Source: UBA6623 sp965217195 (GTDB taxonomy: Bacteria; Acidobacteriota; Terriglobia; Bryobacterales; UBA6623). From it: a stretch of 64,000 nt of DNA. Location of the stretch: assembly GCA_965217195.1 (NCBI GenBank), contig CBDCHL010000002.1:434001-498000 (forward strand), given 5' to 3'. The translations under genes and the position numbers were made by a program. Below, in pieces: positions 27,616-36,545 of this stretch (positions within the stretch are counted from its first letter, which is position 1; each line of letters starts with the position of its first letter). A model generated the notes under the pieces. It searched no databases and was not told where the DNA came from. It was given only the letters and a program-made list of their open reading frames with translations.

Positions 27616-29928
27616 TCAACGTCCGTCCCTCTCGACCCAGGAAAACTCCGGGCGCATGCGGTCGTAGGAAATGCGGTCGGCTCGCACGAGCATTCGCGAG
27701 CCGAGGCCGAAACGGCGTCGGCTGCGTTCGCCTACAATCGCTTGCTCGTTCTCGCGATAGACAAACCGCTCGCGGGTGAACGATTCGATCGGCACCAAAC
27801 CTTCAACGAAAATCTCCTCGAGTTCGACGAAGAGGCCGAAGCGCATCACCGAGACGACAATCGCGTCGAATTCGTCCCCCAGCCGCTCCTCCATATACCG
27901 CGCCTTTTTCCAATCGATCAATTCTCGCTCCGCGTCGGCGGCGCGGCGTTCGGTGAAGGACGTTTCGTTGGCTAAGACGGCGAGCTCGGATTGGCGGTAG
28001 GCTCCGTGGAGAGGGGCCTCGCCATAGGGGCTCGCGGGCTGCTCTCCCCCTGCTTCCTCTTCCAGCAACGCGGTCAGGATTCGATGGACGACCAGATCCG
28101 GGTACCGTCGAATCGGCGACGTGAAATGCGTGTAAGTCGGCGCTGCTAGAGCAAAGTGACCGTCGTTCTGTTCGCTGTAGCGCGCCTGCTTGAGTGATCG
28201 CAGCATCTGAAGGTTCAAGACTCTCTGCTCGGGTTTGCCCTCGAGTTCGGCGATCAGCTTTTGATAGTTGCGAGGCGATACGCGGACATCACTCTGAGCG
28301 ACATCGATGTGACGGCGGCGTTTGGAACCGTCCCGATGGCGCTCGGTGTGGGCAAAGCGCCGGGAGGACAGATCGACGCCCAATGAATGGCCGAAGGTTC
28401 GTAGCAACTGCTCGAAATCGGCAAGGCGTTTGGGGTCGGGTTTTTCGTGGATCCGGTAGAGCGCCGGCACGCCTCGCTCTTCCAAATGCTTGGCGACGGC
28501 TTCATTCGCCGCCAGCATGAACTCCTCGATGATGCGGTGGGCGATGTTGCGCTCGGCTCGAGCGACGCCTTGCATCATTCCCTTGTCGTCGAACTCGATC
28601 ACGGTTTCGGGTAAATCGAAATCGATCGAACCGCGGTGCTCGCGGCGATGATTGAGAATCATCGCCAGCTCTTCCATCAGCTCAAAACGTCCGACCAGCG
28701 GACGATACCGCTCGCGTTGCTCCGCGTCCCCTTCGAGGACCCGGTAGACGTTTGTGTAGCTCATCCGCTCGACGCTGCGAATCACGCCGCGGCAGAATTG
28801 CACCCCGACCGTCTCACCCTGATGGTCGATTTCCATCAACGCCGAGACCACCAGGCGGTCGACTTGCGGATTCAGCGAGCAGATGCCGGTCGAGAGTTCC
28901 GCCGGCAGCATCGGCACGGCCCTATCCGGGAAATAGACACTTGTTCCGCGCAATTGCGCTTCTTCTTCGATGGCCGTTCCCGGACGCACATAATGGCTGA
29001 CATCGGCGATGTGGACGTGCAGGGCGAAGTTGCCGTTGTCGAGGCGATCGATCCATACGGCGTCGTCGAAATCGCGCGCCGTTTCGCCGTCAATCGTGAC
29101 GATGTCGAGGTCGCGAAAATCGCGGCGATCGGTCGCATCCTCGGCGGAAACGCTCTCCCCGACTTGCTCGACTTCCGTCCTCACGCGTGACGAAAAGCGA
29201 TGTGGCAAGTGGTATTTGCGGATGATGATTTCGACATCGACGCCGAAGTCGCCGGGCCGGCCGAGGATTTCGACCACTTGGCCGCGTGCCTGCGTCGAAC
29301 GGGTCGGGAACTCGGTCAGCTCGGCGTTGACGATCCAGCCGTCGAGGTCTTCGGCGGTCTTGATGTCGGGGCGCTCGGCGTCTCCCAACCGCTCCGAGCC
29401 GCCGTCGGTCGCCGGCAGCTCACGTCCTTTAGCTATTTGGATGTTTTCGCGAATGCGGTCGTCGTGGGGAACAACACAACTCCCTTTTCTTGAATAGCTA
29501 AACCGCCCAACCACGAAGGTCTGCTTGCGGTTGAGAATACGCTGAATATGCCCTTCGGCACGCCCATCGTCGGGAACCCGGCCGAGCCGCACGACGACCC
29601 GGTCGTGGTGCATGGCGTGGAGGGTCGAATCGGGGGGGATGAAGATATCGCCTTCGACGCCGGGGAGCGGACGGTCCGGAGAGACGAAGCCGTAGCCGTC
29701 GGGGTGACGGCTGAAGCGTCCGGCGATGTACTCGGTATCGAGGCCCGGTAGGCTGTAGTGGCCGCGGCGAAATTCGATCAGTCGGCCGCCGCTGACCAGG
29801 GCTTTGACGGTTTGCGCGAGGGCGGCGTACTCTTTGCCCCTAACGCGCAGTTCGCGGGCCAGGTGTTTGAAGGACGAACGGCCGTGGGGCTGCCCACCTA
29901 CGTGCTCGAGCACCTGTCGCGCGTCCAC
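27616..29928 (-). CDS. rnr: Ribonuclease R
   Basis: A 770-residue 3'-5' exoribonuclease. The order is an N-terminal winged-helix region, two cold-shock domains ('HPDGYGFVSPDRPLPGVEGDIFIPP'-type strands from about residue 75), the RNB catalytic domain with 'IDGETARDFDDAVW' (active-site Asp cluster, about residue 275), and a C-terminal S1 domain ('DEFDAIVVSVMRFGLFVEL'). It degrades structured RNA and takes part in ribosome quality control. The gene is single and convergent with the MOSC gene (29 bases apart). The start at 29928 is the first one that keeps the N-terminal helical region. Confidence 0.95.
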   Translation of the reverse strand: MDARQVLEHVGGQPHGRSSFKHLARELRVRGKEYAALAQTVKALVSGGRLIEFRRGHYSLPGLDTEYIAGRFSRHPDGYGFVSPDRPLPGVEGDIFIPPDSTLHAMHHDRVVVRLGRVPDDGRAEGHIQRILNRKQTFVVGRFSYSRKGSCVVPHDDRIRENIQIAKGRELPATDGGSERLGDAERPDIKTAEDLDGWIVNAELTEFPTRSTQARGQVVEILGRPGDFGVDVEIIIRKYHLPHRFSSRVRTEVEQVGESVSAEDATDRRDFRDLDIVTIDGETARDFDDAVWIDRLDNGNFALHVHIADVSHYVRPGTAIEEEAQLRGTSVYFPDRAVPMLPAELSTGICSLNPQVDRLVVSALMEIDHQGETVGVQFCRGVIRSVERMSYTNVYRVLEGDAEQRERYRPLVGRFELMEELAMILNHRREHRGSIDFDLPETVIEFDDKGMMQGVARAERNIAHRIIEEFMLAANEAVAKHLEERGVPALYRIHEKPDPKRLADFEQLLRTFGHSLGVDLSSRRFAHTERHRDGSKRRRHIDVAQSDVRVSPRNYQKLIAELEGKPEQRVLNLQMLRSLKQARYSEQNDGHFALAAPTYTHFTSPIRRYPDLVVHRILTALLEEEAGGEQPASPYGEAPLHGAYRQSELAVLANETSFTERRAADAERELIDWKKARYMEERLGDEFDAIVVSVMRFGLFVELEEIFVEGLVPIESFTRERFVYRENEQAIVGERSRRRFGLGSRMLVRADRISYDRMRPEFSWVERDGR

Positions 29929-29989
29929 CGTTTCACTATAGGGGGATGATGAGACGAGCCTTACTCGCCCGCTTCTTGGAAGATTTTAC

Positions 29990-30025
29990 TTGACAGGTTC
30001 ATTCAATAGTACTAATTTATTAGTA
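29990..30025 (+). promoter_or_regulatory. Promoter and BlaI-type operator over the start codon
   Basis: A TTGACA box (29990-29995) is followed after 17 bases by TAATTT (30013-30018). A perfect 7-2-7 palindrome, TACTAATTTATTAGTA, covers 30010-30025 and so spans the -10 box and the first base of the ATG. The usual start point for this -10 would fall at about 30025, implying a leaderless message. BlaI-family repressors bind such AT-rich dyads, so autorepression is likely. Confidence 0.8.
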
Positions 30026-30411
30026 TGAGGCCACGGAGTAAGACGCTGACCCCCCAAGAACTGGAACTGATGAAGGTGGTCTGGGCGCTGGAAAAGGCGA
30101 CGGTCAGGGATGTGTACGAAACCCTTCTTGCCAAACGCAAGATCGCCTACACCACGGTCATGACGATGTTGAAGGTGTTGGAAGACAAGGGCTATTTGAA
30201 AAGGTCGCGCGTCGACAGGGCGCACGTTTACACGCCGCGAAAACCGAAGGAGCAGATCATTCGATTGATGGTCCGTGATTTTGTCGACCGCGTGTTCAAT
30301 GGTGCGGCCGAGCCGTTGTTGGTGCATTTGGTTGAGGATCGACAGCTTTCGGAGAAGGAGTTGGCGGAAGTGGCGGGCATGCTCAAAGGGATACCGAAGG
30401 AGAAAAAATGA
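30025..30411 (+). CDS. BlaI/MecI/CopY-family repressor
   Basis: A 128-residue winged-helix repressor. 'LTPQELELMKVVWALEKATVRDVYETL' and 'IAYTTVMTMLKVLEDKGYLKRSRVDRAHVYTP' are the family's DNA-binding signature; the C-terminal part is the dimerisation helix pair. In the classical system the BlaR/MecR sensor protease causes cleavage of this type of repressor. Here the next gene (start overlapping the stop by four bases) is an M56 peptidase, so the pair forms the same kind of switch. No ribosome-binding site precedes ATG 30025, in keeping with a leaderless transcript. The operator overlies the promoter. Confidence 0.93.
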   Translation: MRPRSKTLTPQELELMKVVWALEKATVRDVYETLLAKRKIAYTTVMTMLKVLEDKGYLKRSRVDRAHVYTPRKPKEQIIRLMVRDFVDRVFNGAAEPLLVHLVEDRQLSEKELAEVAGMLKGIPKEKK

Positions 30412-31634
30412 GCGCCGCAGCGTTGTTGGACAACCTCGTGGCCCATTGGTGGCAGGTGAGTTTTTTGGTCGGTACAGGTGCTGTCCTGCCTTTTGTTCTC
30501 CGCCTGCGCCGTCCACGGCCAATGTTGCGCTACTGGCAGGGCCTATTCGGTATCGCGCTTCTATTGCCCGTACTACAGCCATGGCACCCGCAACCGCCGC
30601 CGGCGGGTTTAGTGGCGGTTTCTTCCGTTGGAGTAGTTCCGGCGATAGCGGCCGAAAGCGGTGTCGAGCCGTCATTCGCCGAGCTTGTGTTGTGCGTGGT
30701 GCTTATCGGCGTGGTTGTCCGTTTCAGCCTGCTTGGGGTTGGGCTCCGGAGGTTGCGGCGGTACCGTCACGATTCGGTAGCGTTTCCGAGCGCCGTTTTA
30801 GAGAGTCTTTCCGTCTCGAGCGCGAGCGCCGGGGTTGGGATTCGGCTTGCGGACCAGATCGCAAGCGCGGTCACGTACGGGCTTCTACGCCCCATTGTCT
30901 TGTTGCCGCGCACCTTCTTGGAGATGCCGGTGAGCGGGCAACAAGCGGTGATAGAGCACGAGTTGCTGCACGTTCGGCGGAGAGATTGGTTGGCGGCGTT
31001 GTGCGAAGAGTGCGTTCGGGCGATTTTGTGGTTCCATCCGGGAATTTGGTGGCTCGTTGCCCGGGTCCGACTTGCCAGAGAGCAGGTGGTCGATGAAGCT
31101 GTGGTGGGGACTCAAGACCCGCGCCGTTACGTCGAGGCGTTGTTGGCTTCGGCCGTACCATCCGTGCCGGGGGTAACCGGTGCACCGTCGTTTTTCACGA
31201 AAAGCCACTTGTCGTCACGAGTGGCCTTGCTTACCCAGGAGGATCCGATGTCAAAGAAACGATTCAATATTCTGATTTCGATCGCTTCGTGCTTTGTCTT
31301 GCTGTGCTGCCTGGCCGTCACGTCGCAGTTTCCGCTTCGGGCCGCGCCCGAAGAAGAACCCAACCGCATTTCAGTTACCGAGGCAAATGCTCACGCGATA
31401 CGAAAAGTGCCGCCAAGGTATCCCGAGGACGCTAAGGCAAAGGGCATCCAGGGTACCGTCGCTGTCGAGATTCGTATCAACCGGCAGGGGGCGGTCGAAG
31501 ACGCCAAAGTCCTCAGCGGTCCCATGGAACTTCGGAAGGCGTCGCTGGTGGCCGTGCTGAACTGGAAATACTCGACGGAGCTGGAGCTGCCGGCTTTATG
31601 CAATGTCGATGTCAACTATAGCCTGACTCCGTGA
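30408..31634 (+). CDS. M56 (BlaR1-like) membrane metallopeptidase fused to a TonB-type C-terminal domain
   Basis: A 408-residue protein. The first ~100 residues hold two or three membrane segments, then comes a zinc-protease core with HELLH (in 'VIEHELLHVRRRDW', about residue 186) and a further membrane segment near residue 290. Instead of a penicillin-binding sensor domain, the C-terminal ~90 residues are a TonB-like domain ('VPPRYPEDAKAKGIQGTVAVEIRINRQG'). M56-TonB fusions are known, notably in Acidobacteriota, but their signal is not defined. It probably relieves repression by the upstream BlaI protein; the inducing signal may be sensed at the periplasmic TonB domain. The ATGA overlap with the repressor gene suggests coupled translation. 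Confidence 0.88.
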   Translation: MSAAALLDNLVAHWWQVSFLVGTGAVLPFVLRLRRPRPMLRYWQGLFGIALLLPVLQPWHPQPPPAGLVAVSSVGVVPAIAAESGVEPSFAELVLCVVLIGVVVRFSLLGVGLRRLRRYRHDSVAFPSAVLESLSVSSASAGVGIRLADQIASAVTYGLLRPIVLLPRTFLEMPVSGQQAVIEHELLHVRRRDWLAALCEECVRAILWFHPGIWWLVARVRLAREQVVDEAVVGTQDPRRYVEALLASAVPSVPGVTGAPSFFTKSHLSSRVALLTQEDPMSKKRFNILISIASCFVLLCCLAVTSQFPLRAAPEEEPNRISVTEANAHAIRKVPPRYPEDAKAKGIQGTVAVEIRINRQGAVEDAKVLSGPMELRKASLVAVLNWKYSTELELPALCNVDVNYSLTP

Positions 31635-31686
31635 GAGGTGATTGGCGGCGCAATAGGGTCGAGTGCTGCTTAATTGCGCGGCGCAC

Positions 31687-33561
31687 TCAGGACGACCGGA
31701 AGCGCCGGCGGCGGCGCAATAGAAAACCAGTCGCGACGATCACGACGAACGCCACGGCCGGGACCACCAAGTCCCGCAGGCGTTTTGGTCCGGAACCGGG
31801 CACAAGGGGAGGCGACGGTTGGTTTTCCGAGTCTGTTGTCGGCAGCCAAAACTCCCATCGTGTCGCCTGCCCGGAGGCCGTTGACTCGGCGAGGGGTCGC
31901 AAGCGAGCCGTTTGCCGCTGCTCGGGGTAACCGGCGGGGATCCATTCCAAGGCAAGATGCGCGGCCGGTGCACGAAACAGCAGGTTTACTTGCTCCGAGT
32001 CCGTCAATAAGGGCAACTCGATACGTCCTTCGTCCGACGGCGGGAGAAGGAGACGATTGAAATGATAGGGCTCGTCGAAGAATGACGGGCTCGAGCTTTC
32101 GGAGATCCCGAGCAGCCAAGGACCCTGAAACACTGCTTTGTAGCCGGTTCTGTCGGGATGGTCTTCAAGTCGGGTTATGAAGTTGTACGAAAGACGCATA
32201 TCGCTACCGGCGCGCAGAACCCTTTCAATTTGTACGTACCCGTCGATGGCTCTTGTTTCTTGCGGCTCGTTGTCGATGTTGACGCTGATTGACTCGGCCC
32301 AGCTTGGCAGACGAACTGCTAGACGGGTGGCCGAATCAACCGCTCCCGCGAAGGAAATTGCAATGCCCCCGTCGATTTCGAGCGAAGACTTCGCTGTGAC
32401 TCTAAAGCCGTCATCGTCGATTGTCCCGTCGACCGGCAAATCGTAATAGAGCGTTGCGCCGCTGGAGCGAAACACATTCTGTTCGATAGCGGGAAACGTC
32501 CTAAGGCCATGGAGGGTGCAGCACCACCAGGCGCGCGCCGTTTCGGGGCCCACCCCGGTATCGCGCAGCTTGATGTGTCCGAAATCACCGCTTGCGAACT
32601 GATTCAAGGCAAACTCGTTGAAAAGTGTTCGCTCCGCCTGTTCGAGGTAGTCGACATCTCCTGTTTCGCGCCAAAGATCAAGACTGAGCCGAATCCAGTC
32701 CCCCTGTGAGCAGCCTTCGTCCCTCTCGATGCTAGGCAAGAACGCCTCGGGGATTGCACCGTGAACCAACACGTTCCCGGAATCAACAATCGCTTGGTAT
32801 TCCCTCTCGGCTTGCTCCAGATAAAGCGGTTCGTCCGAAACGCGCGCCAGCTCGACCAACCCTCGCAACGTACTGAGGAAGCCGTGACTGTGTTGGCTCG
32901 GGCGGCGTTCGGTTCGTTCGGCCATTTGTTCGGCTAAGCGGAGATAGCGATCATCGGAGGTGTGCCGGTAGAGTTCCGTCAGCCCTTCGATATTTTGGGT
33001 CCAGCAAATGTAGCCGACCGCGAATTTGCCGTCGAGAAAGAACCGCCGAAGGGAAGGGGCGTTGAAGCGAGGCGCGGCTTCAACCAAGAAATCGCCGAGT
33101 CGCTTGGCGGCTTCGAGGGCGGGCGCGTGATTGGTCTCGCGGTAATATTCGAGCAGCCCGATCAGCATGCGCCCGTTGCCCCACAGGCGCGCCATGTCGT
33201 CGTCGGGTGTTTCGAGGACTCCCATCGGATCACCGAAATGCCCGTCGTTCTTTTGGTGAACGAGGACCTGTTCTACAAACGGTGCGAGTCTTTCGGTCAA
33301 CCCGGGATTTCGCCCCGCCGCCGAGGCCAGCGCACCGATGTAGCGGCCGGAGAGATCACCGCTGAAGTTGGTAAAGCGCCGTACGTCGCGCGGGATGACG
33401 TCTGCCAGAAGCAAATCTTGGGTGTAACGGGGTGGACCGCCTTCGAGAACTCGGCGCAGGGTAAGTTCAAAGCGGTTGCTCAAATCGCCCGCGGAGAGCC
33501 CTCCGGCGGCGAAGGCCGGAACGAGCCAACCGAGAATCCAAGCTCGTGATCGCAAGCGCAC
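31687..33561 (-). CDS. GH127-like beta-L-arabinofuranosidase homologue with C-terminal anchor
   Basis: A 624-residue exported protein of the GH127/DUF1680 family. It shows 'DLSGRYIGALA', 'LWGNGRMLIGLLEYY', the Glu-x-Cys motif in 'DEGCSQGDW', and the double Cys in 'WWCCTLHG', which in characterised GH127 enzymes supply the zinc ligands and the Cys nucleophile. A signal peptide precedes the alpha/alpha barrel, and a single C-terminal hydrophobic segment ('VVPAVAFVVIVATGFLL') followed by Arg residues could anchor it in the membrane. It probably removes arabinofuranose or a similar sugar. The gene starts seven bases after the symporter gene ends, so they are likely one operon. Confidence 0.85.
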   Translation of the reverse strand: MRLRSRAWILGWLVPAFAAGGLSAGDLSNRFELTLRRVLEGGPPRYTQDLLLADVIPRDVRRFTNFSGDLSGRYIGALASAAGRNPGLTERLAPFVEQVLVHQKNDGHFGDPMGVLETPDDDMARLWGNGRMLIGLLEYYRETNHAPALEAAKRLGDFLVEAAPRFNAPSLRRFFLDGKFAVGYICWTQNIEGLTELYRHTSDDRYLRLAEQMAERTERRPSQHSHGFLSTLRGLVELARVSDEPLYLEQAEREYQAIVDSGNVLVHGAIPEAFLPSIERDEGCSQGDWIRLSLDLWRETGDVDYLEQAERTLFNEFALNQFASGDFGHIKLRDTGVGPETARAWWCCTLHGLRTFPAIEQNVFRSSGATLYYDLPVDGTIDDDGFRVTAKSSLEIDGGIAISFAGAVDSATRLAVRLPSWAESISVNIDNEPQETRAIDGYVQIERVLRAGSDMRLSYNFITRLEDHPDRTGYKAVFQGPWLLGISESSSPSFFDEPYHFNRLLLPPSDEGRIELPLLTDSEQVNLLFRAPAAHLALEWIPAGYPEQRQTARLRPLAESTASGQATRWEFWLPTTDSENQPSPPLVPGSGPKRLRDLVVPAVAFVVIVATGFLLRRRRRFRSS

Positions 33562-33568
33562 CGTGGGT

Positions 33569-34912
33569 TTATCGATGATTGGAAAAGAAATCGACGGTCA
33601 ACTTTCGTATCATGCCGATCGATCCCAGCACCGCCACCAAGTTGGGCAACGCCATCAGACCGTTCATCGTGTCGGCCAAGCTCCAAATCAATTGCAGGCT
33701 TCCGGTCGCGCCGAGATACACGAAGCCGATCCAAGCCAATCGATAGGGCAGGATCGCCTTGGTTCCAAACAGGTAGGTTGCGCCGGTCTCGCCGTAATAG
33801 GCCCATCCGATCACCGTTGAATAAGCGAAAAGGATCAGCCCTACGCTGACGACCAGACTGCCCCACTCTCCCGGCAAACCCGCCTTGAACGCCTCGTCGG
33901 CCAGCGCCGCTCCGGTGGCGCCCGATTCCCACACCCCTGTCGTCAAGATCACCAACCCAGTGACCATGCCGACGACCAGGGTGTCGACAAAGACACCGAA
34001 AATTCCGTAGCAGCCTTGCCGAGCCGGGTGGTCGGTCACCGCCGAACTGTGCACGATCGGGGCGCTTCCCAGCCCGGCTTCGTTCGAGAACATACCGCGA
34101 GCGATTCCGAATCGGATCGCTTGGGCGACCCCGACGCCCGCGAAGCCGCCTACTGCCGCGTGCCCGTCAAACGCCGAGCGAAGCACCAACTCGATCACCG
34201 CCGGAATACGGTCCATGTGAAGCACCAAGATCGTGAAGCCGCAGAGCAGATAGAGCAGGCACATCGAGGGCATCAGAATCTCGGCGACCTCAACGATCCG
34301 CCGCAATCCTCCGAGCACAACCAGCGCCGTGGCCGCGCACATCACCACCCCGGTCGCCCACAGGGGTACGTCAAAGGCGTTGCGGGCGACGTCGGCTACG
34401 GAGTTGGCCTGCACCATGTTGCCGATCCCGAAAGCCGCCAGTGCCACCAGCAGGGCGAAGATCGCGCCGAGCCAACGCAAATTGAAGTTTTTCGAGAGGA
34501 TGTACATCGCGCCGCCGCGCATGACGCCTTGTTCGTCGGGTTCGCGGTAGCGCAGCGCCAGCGTGATCTCGGCGAACTTCGTCGCCATGCCGACGACGCC
34601 GGAAAACCACATCCAGAAGAGAGCGCCCGGCCCCCCCAGTGAGATCGCGGTTGCGACCCCGGCGATGTTGCCGACGCCCACCGTCGAGGCAAGGGATGCG
34701 GCCAGTGCCTGAAAGGGCCGTACGTTACCTTCGCCCTCGCCGGGGGCGAAAATCTTGCCGAGAACCTCGCGCATTGCGAAGCCGAAGCGCATGAACTGCA
34801 CCCCGCGCGTGACTATGGTCAGCACTACGCCCGCGCCGATCAACAACAACAACATCGGCGGGCCCCAGACCAGGGCGTTGAGTTGGCTGTGAAGTTGAAG
34901 GAGGAGTTCCAC
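33569..34912 (-). CDS. AGCS-family alanine/glycine:sodium symporter
   Basis: A 447-residue membrane protein with about 10-11 segments. 'GIARGMFSNEAGLGSAPIVHS' is the family signature, and 'VGVGNIAGVATAISLGGPGALFWMW' lies near residue 80. It imports alanine or glycine with sodium. It is transcribed just before the GH127-like gene (seven bases apart) and about 100 bases after the amidohydrolase lipoprotein gene on the same strand. The grouping of a peptidase/amidohydrolase-type lipoprotein with an amino-acid symporter may reflect peptide or cyclic amide use, but this is inferred. Confidence 0.92.
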   Translation of the reverse strand: MELLLQLHSQLNALVWGPPMLLLLIGAGVVLTIVTRGVQFMRFGFAMREVLGKIFAPGEGEGNVRPFQALAASLASTVGVGNIAGVATAISLGGPGALFWMWFSGVVGMATKFAEITLALRYREPDEQGVMRGGAMYILSKNFNLRWLGAIFALLVALAAFGIGNMVQANSVADVARNAFDVPLWATGVVMCAATALVVLGGLRRIVEVAEILMPSMCLLYLLCGFTILVLHMDRIPAVIELVLRSAFDGHAAVGGFAGVGVAQAIRFGIARGMFSNEAGLGSAPIVHSSAVTDHPARQGCYGIFGVFVDTLVVGMVTGLVILTTGVWESGATGAALADEAFKAGLPGEWGSLVVSVGLILFAYSTVIGWAYYGETGATYLFGTKAILPYRLAWIGFVYLGATGSLQLIWSLADTMNGLMALPNLVAVLGSIGMIRKLTVDFFSNHR

Positions 34913-35010
34913 GGCGAACGACGATGGGCGGGCAGCGAAGGCCTAGAACTGCATCAGTGAGAACACGCCGAGGTCGCGTCGCTCTGAGGCATCCTTTGTC
35001 GAATCGTTCT

Positions 35011-36348
35011 CTAATCGGCAGGCGCGTCGGCAGCCGAATTCTTGTCGGGGACGCGGTTCCCGGCGATCCACACCGACTCGAGGCTGTGGGTATTGGCGAT
35101 ATCCTCCCAGGGATTCTTCGCGAAAACGTTGAAATCCGCCCATTTGCCCGTCGAGAGAGAGCCAACCTCGTACAACCGCAAACAGCGAGCCGCGTTACCG
35201 GTCGCCGACAGCAGAATTGAGTAAGGGTCCATACCGGCTTTCGCCATCAGACCCATTTCCATATGCTCGAAATAGCCCTGGAACCTCGCCGGCGGCCCGG
35301 TGTCGGTGCCGAAGGCGATCATGACGCCGGCGGCGGAGAGCGTTTGGAGGTTCTTCGACGCCACATCGAGAGCCTTCTTGTATTGCTGGGCGGCCTTGCT
35401 TTCGGCGACCTTCTTTTGGCGGGCCGGGTCCTTCAATTGTTCGAGCACCGCCGGATCGGCTTCCTTGGTAAAGAAAGGATCGGAGAAGAACTCCGGGGTG
35501 CTCTCGTAGACGAACGTCGACACCTCGCGGGTCAACGTCGGGCACAGGCAGGTTTCGGTTTCGAGCATCCCGCGGGTGAACAACTCGTCGACTTCCTGAT
35601 CCCGCACGCTGTGCGCAACAAAATCGACTTCGGCTTGAATCAGGGCATTGCCGTCCTCCAAGTAAAACAGGTGGGCGGCGACTCGCTTGCCCGCCTGATG
35701 ACTTTGATCGATGACGGCCTGGAAAACCTCGGGCTTCATCTTTCGGGTTGTGCCGAGATTGTCGTCGACGCGAATCTTGATCCAGTCAACGCGCATTTCA
35801 CCGTTGGCGTCGACTTCGGCCCGTACTTTCTTGGGCGTATTGCCCGCGACGACGTTGCCCGCCACGAAGAGGCGCGCGCGGTCGAGGTCCGGGGTGTCTT
35901 GGGCGTCACGCACTTCGATCGCCGCGGGGCCGTCGCCGCCCAGGCTGTTGATCGTAGTGACACCGTAACGTGCGTAGAGCCCGAGTTGATCGAGAATATT
36001 CTCCTTCGTGTAAACGTCGTCGCCGGTTTCGAGTCCGCGGGTTCCTCCGACGTGTCCGTGGGCGTTAATGAAGCCCGGGGTGATGAATTTCCCGCTCAGG
36101 TCGATTTCTTCCGCCCCTGGCGGCACACGTAGATTCTCTGCCGACCCGAGTCCCTCGACTCTACCGTCGCGCACGACCAAAACAGCGTTATCGACCACGT
36201 TGCCGCTGCCGTCGAACACCGACGCGCCGACAAAGGCTTCCAAGCCCGGAACCGGTTCGGGAGGCGGCGCACTGCTGCATCCCACCGTAACCAGCCCGAT
36301 CAAACTCGCAACGAGCGTCGCGTTCAGAACCTTACTTCCGATCCTCAT
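35011..36348 (-). CDS. Amidohydrolase-family lipoprotein (imidazolonepropionase-like)
   Basis: A 445-residue metal-dependent hydrolase with a lipoprotein signal: hydrophobic core then 'TVGCSSAPPPEP', where Cys would be lipidated. The amidohydrolase fold is shown by 'FITPGFINAHGHVGGTRG' (HxH metal ligands), 'VAAHLFYLEDG', 'DFVAHSVRDQ' and 'AFGTDTGPPA' (the last metal Asp). Relatives include prolidase-like and imidazolonepropionase-like enzymes that act on small cyclic amides or dipeptides outside the cytoplasm. Start ATG 36348 gives the signal; the longer frame to 36381 adds no family match. It heads a minus-strand cluster with the AGCS symporter. Confidence 0.86.
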   Translation of the reverse strand: MRIGSKVLNATLVASLIGLVTVGCSSAPPPEPVPGLEAFVGASVFDGSGNVVDNAVLVVRDGRVEGLGSAENLRVPPGAEEIDLSGKFITPGFINAHGHVGGTRGLETGDDVYTKENILDQLGLYARYGVTTINSLGGDGPAAIEVRDAQDTPDLDRARLFVAGNVVAGNTPKKVRAEVDANGEMRVDWIKIRVDDNLGTTRKMKPEVFQAVIDQSHQAGKRVAAHLFYLEDGNALIQAEVDFVAHSVRDQEVDELFTRGMLETETCLCPTLTREVSTFVYESTPEFFSDPFFTKEADPAVLEQLKDPARQKKVAESKAAQQYKKALDVASKNLQTLSAAGVMIAFGTDTGPPARFQGYFEHMEMGLMAKAGMDPYSILLSATGNAARCLRLYEVGSLSTGKWADFNVFAKNPWEDIANTHSLESVWIAGNRVPDKNSAADAPAD

Positions 36349-36545
36349 CGTCACACTACCTCCAGAGGGGCACACTAGCATACGAGGGGCCGCGCTTCAA
36401 CGTCGGCCGGGGCGCCCGGTCACCTGGGCGGTTCCTGGAGCATCCTCCCACCTGCCCGCAAGCCCCGGTCGGATAGAAGCTATGAGGGTGGCTTCGGGTC
36501 GCGACCGGCCCGGGCCACCGATTTGCCGAGCCGGCGATCTCCCCC

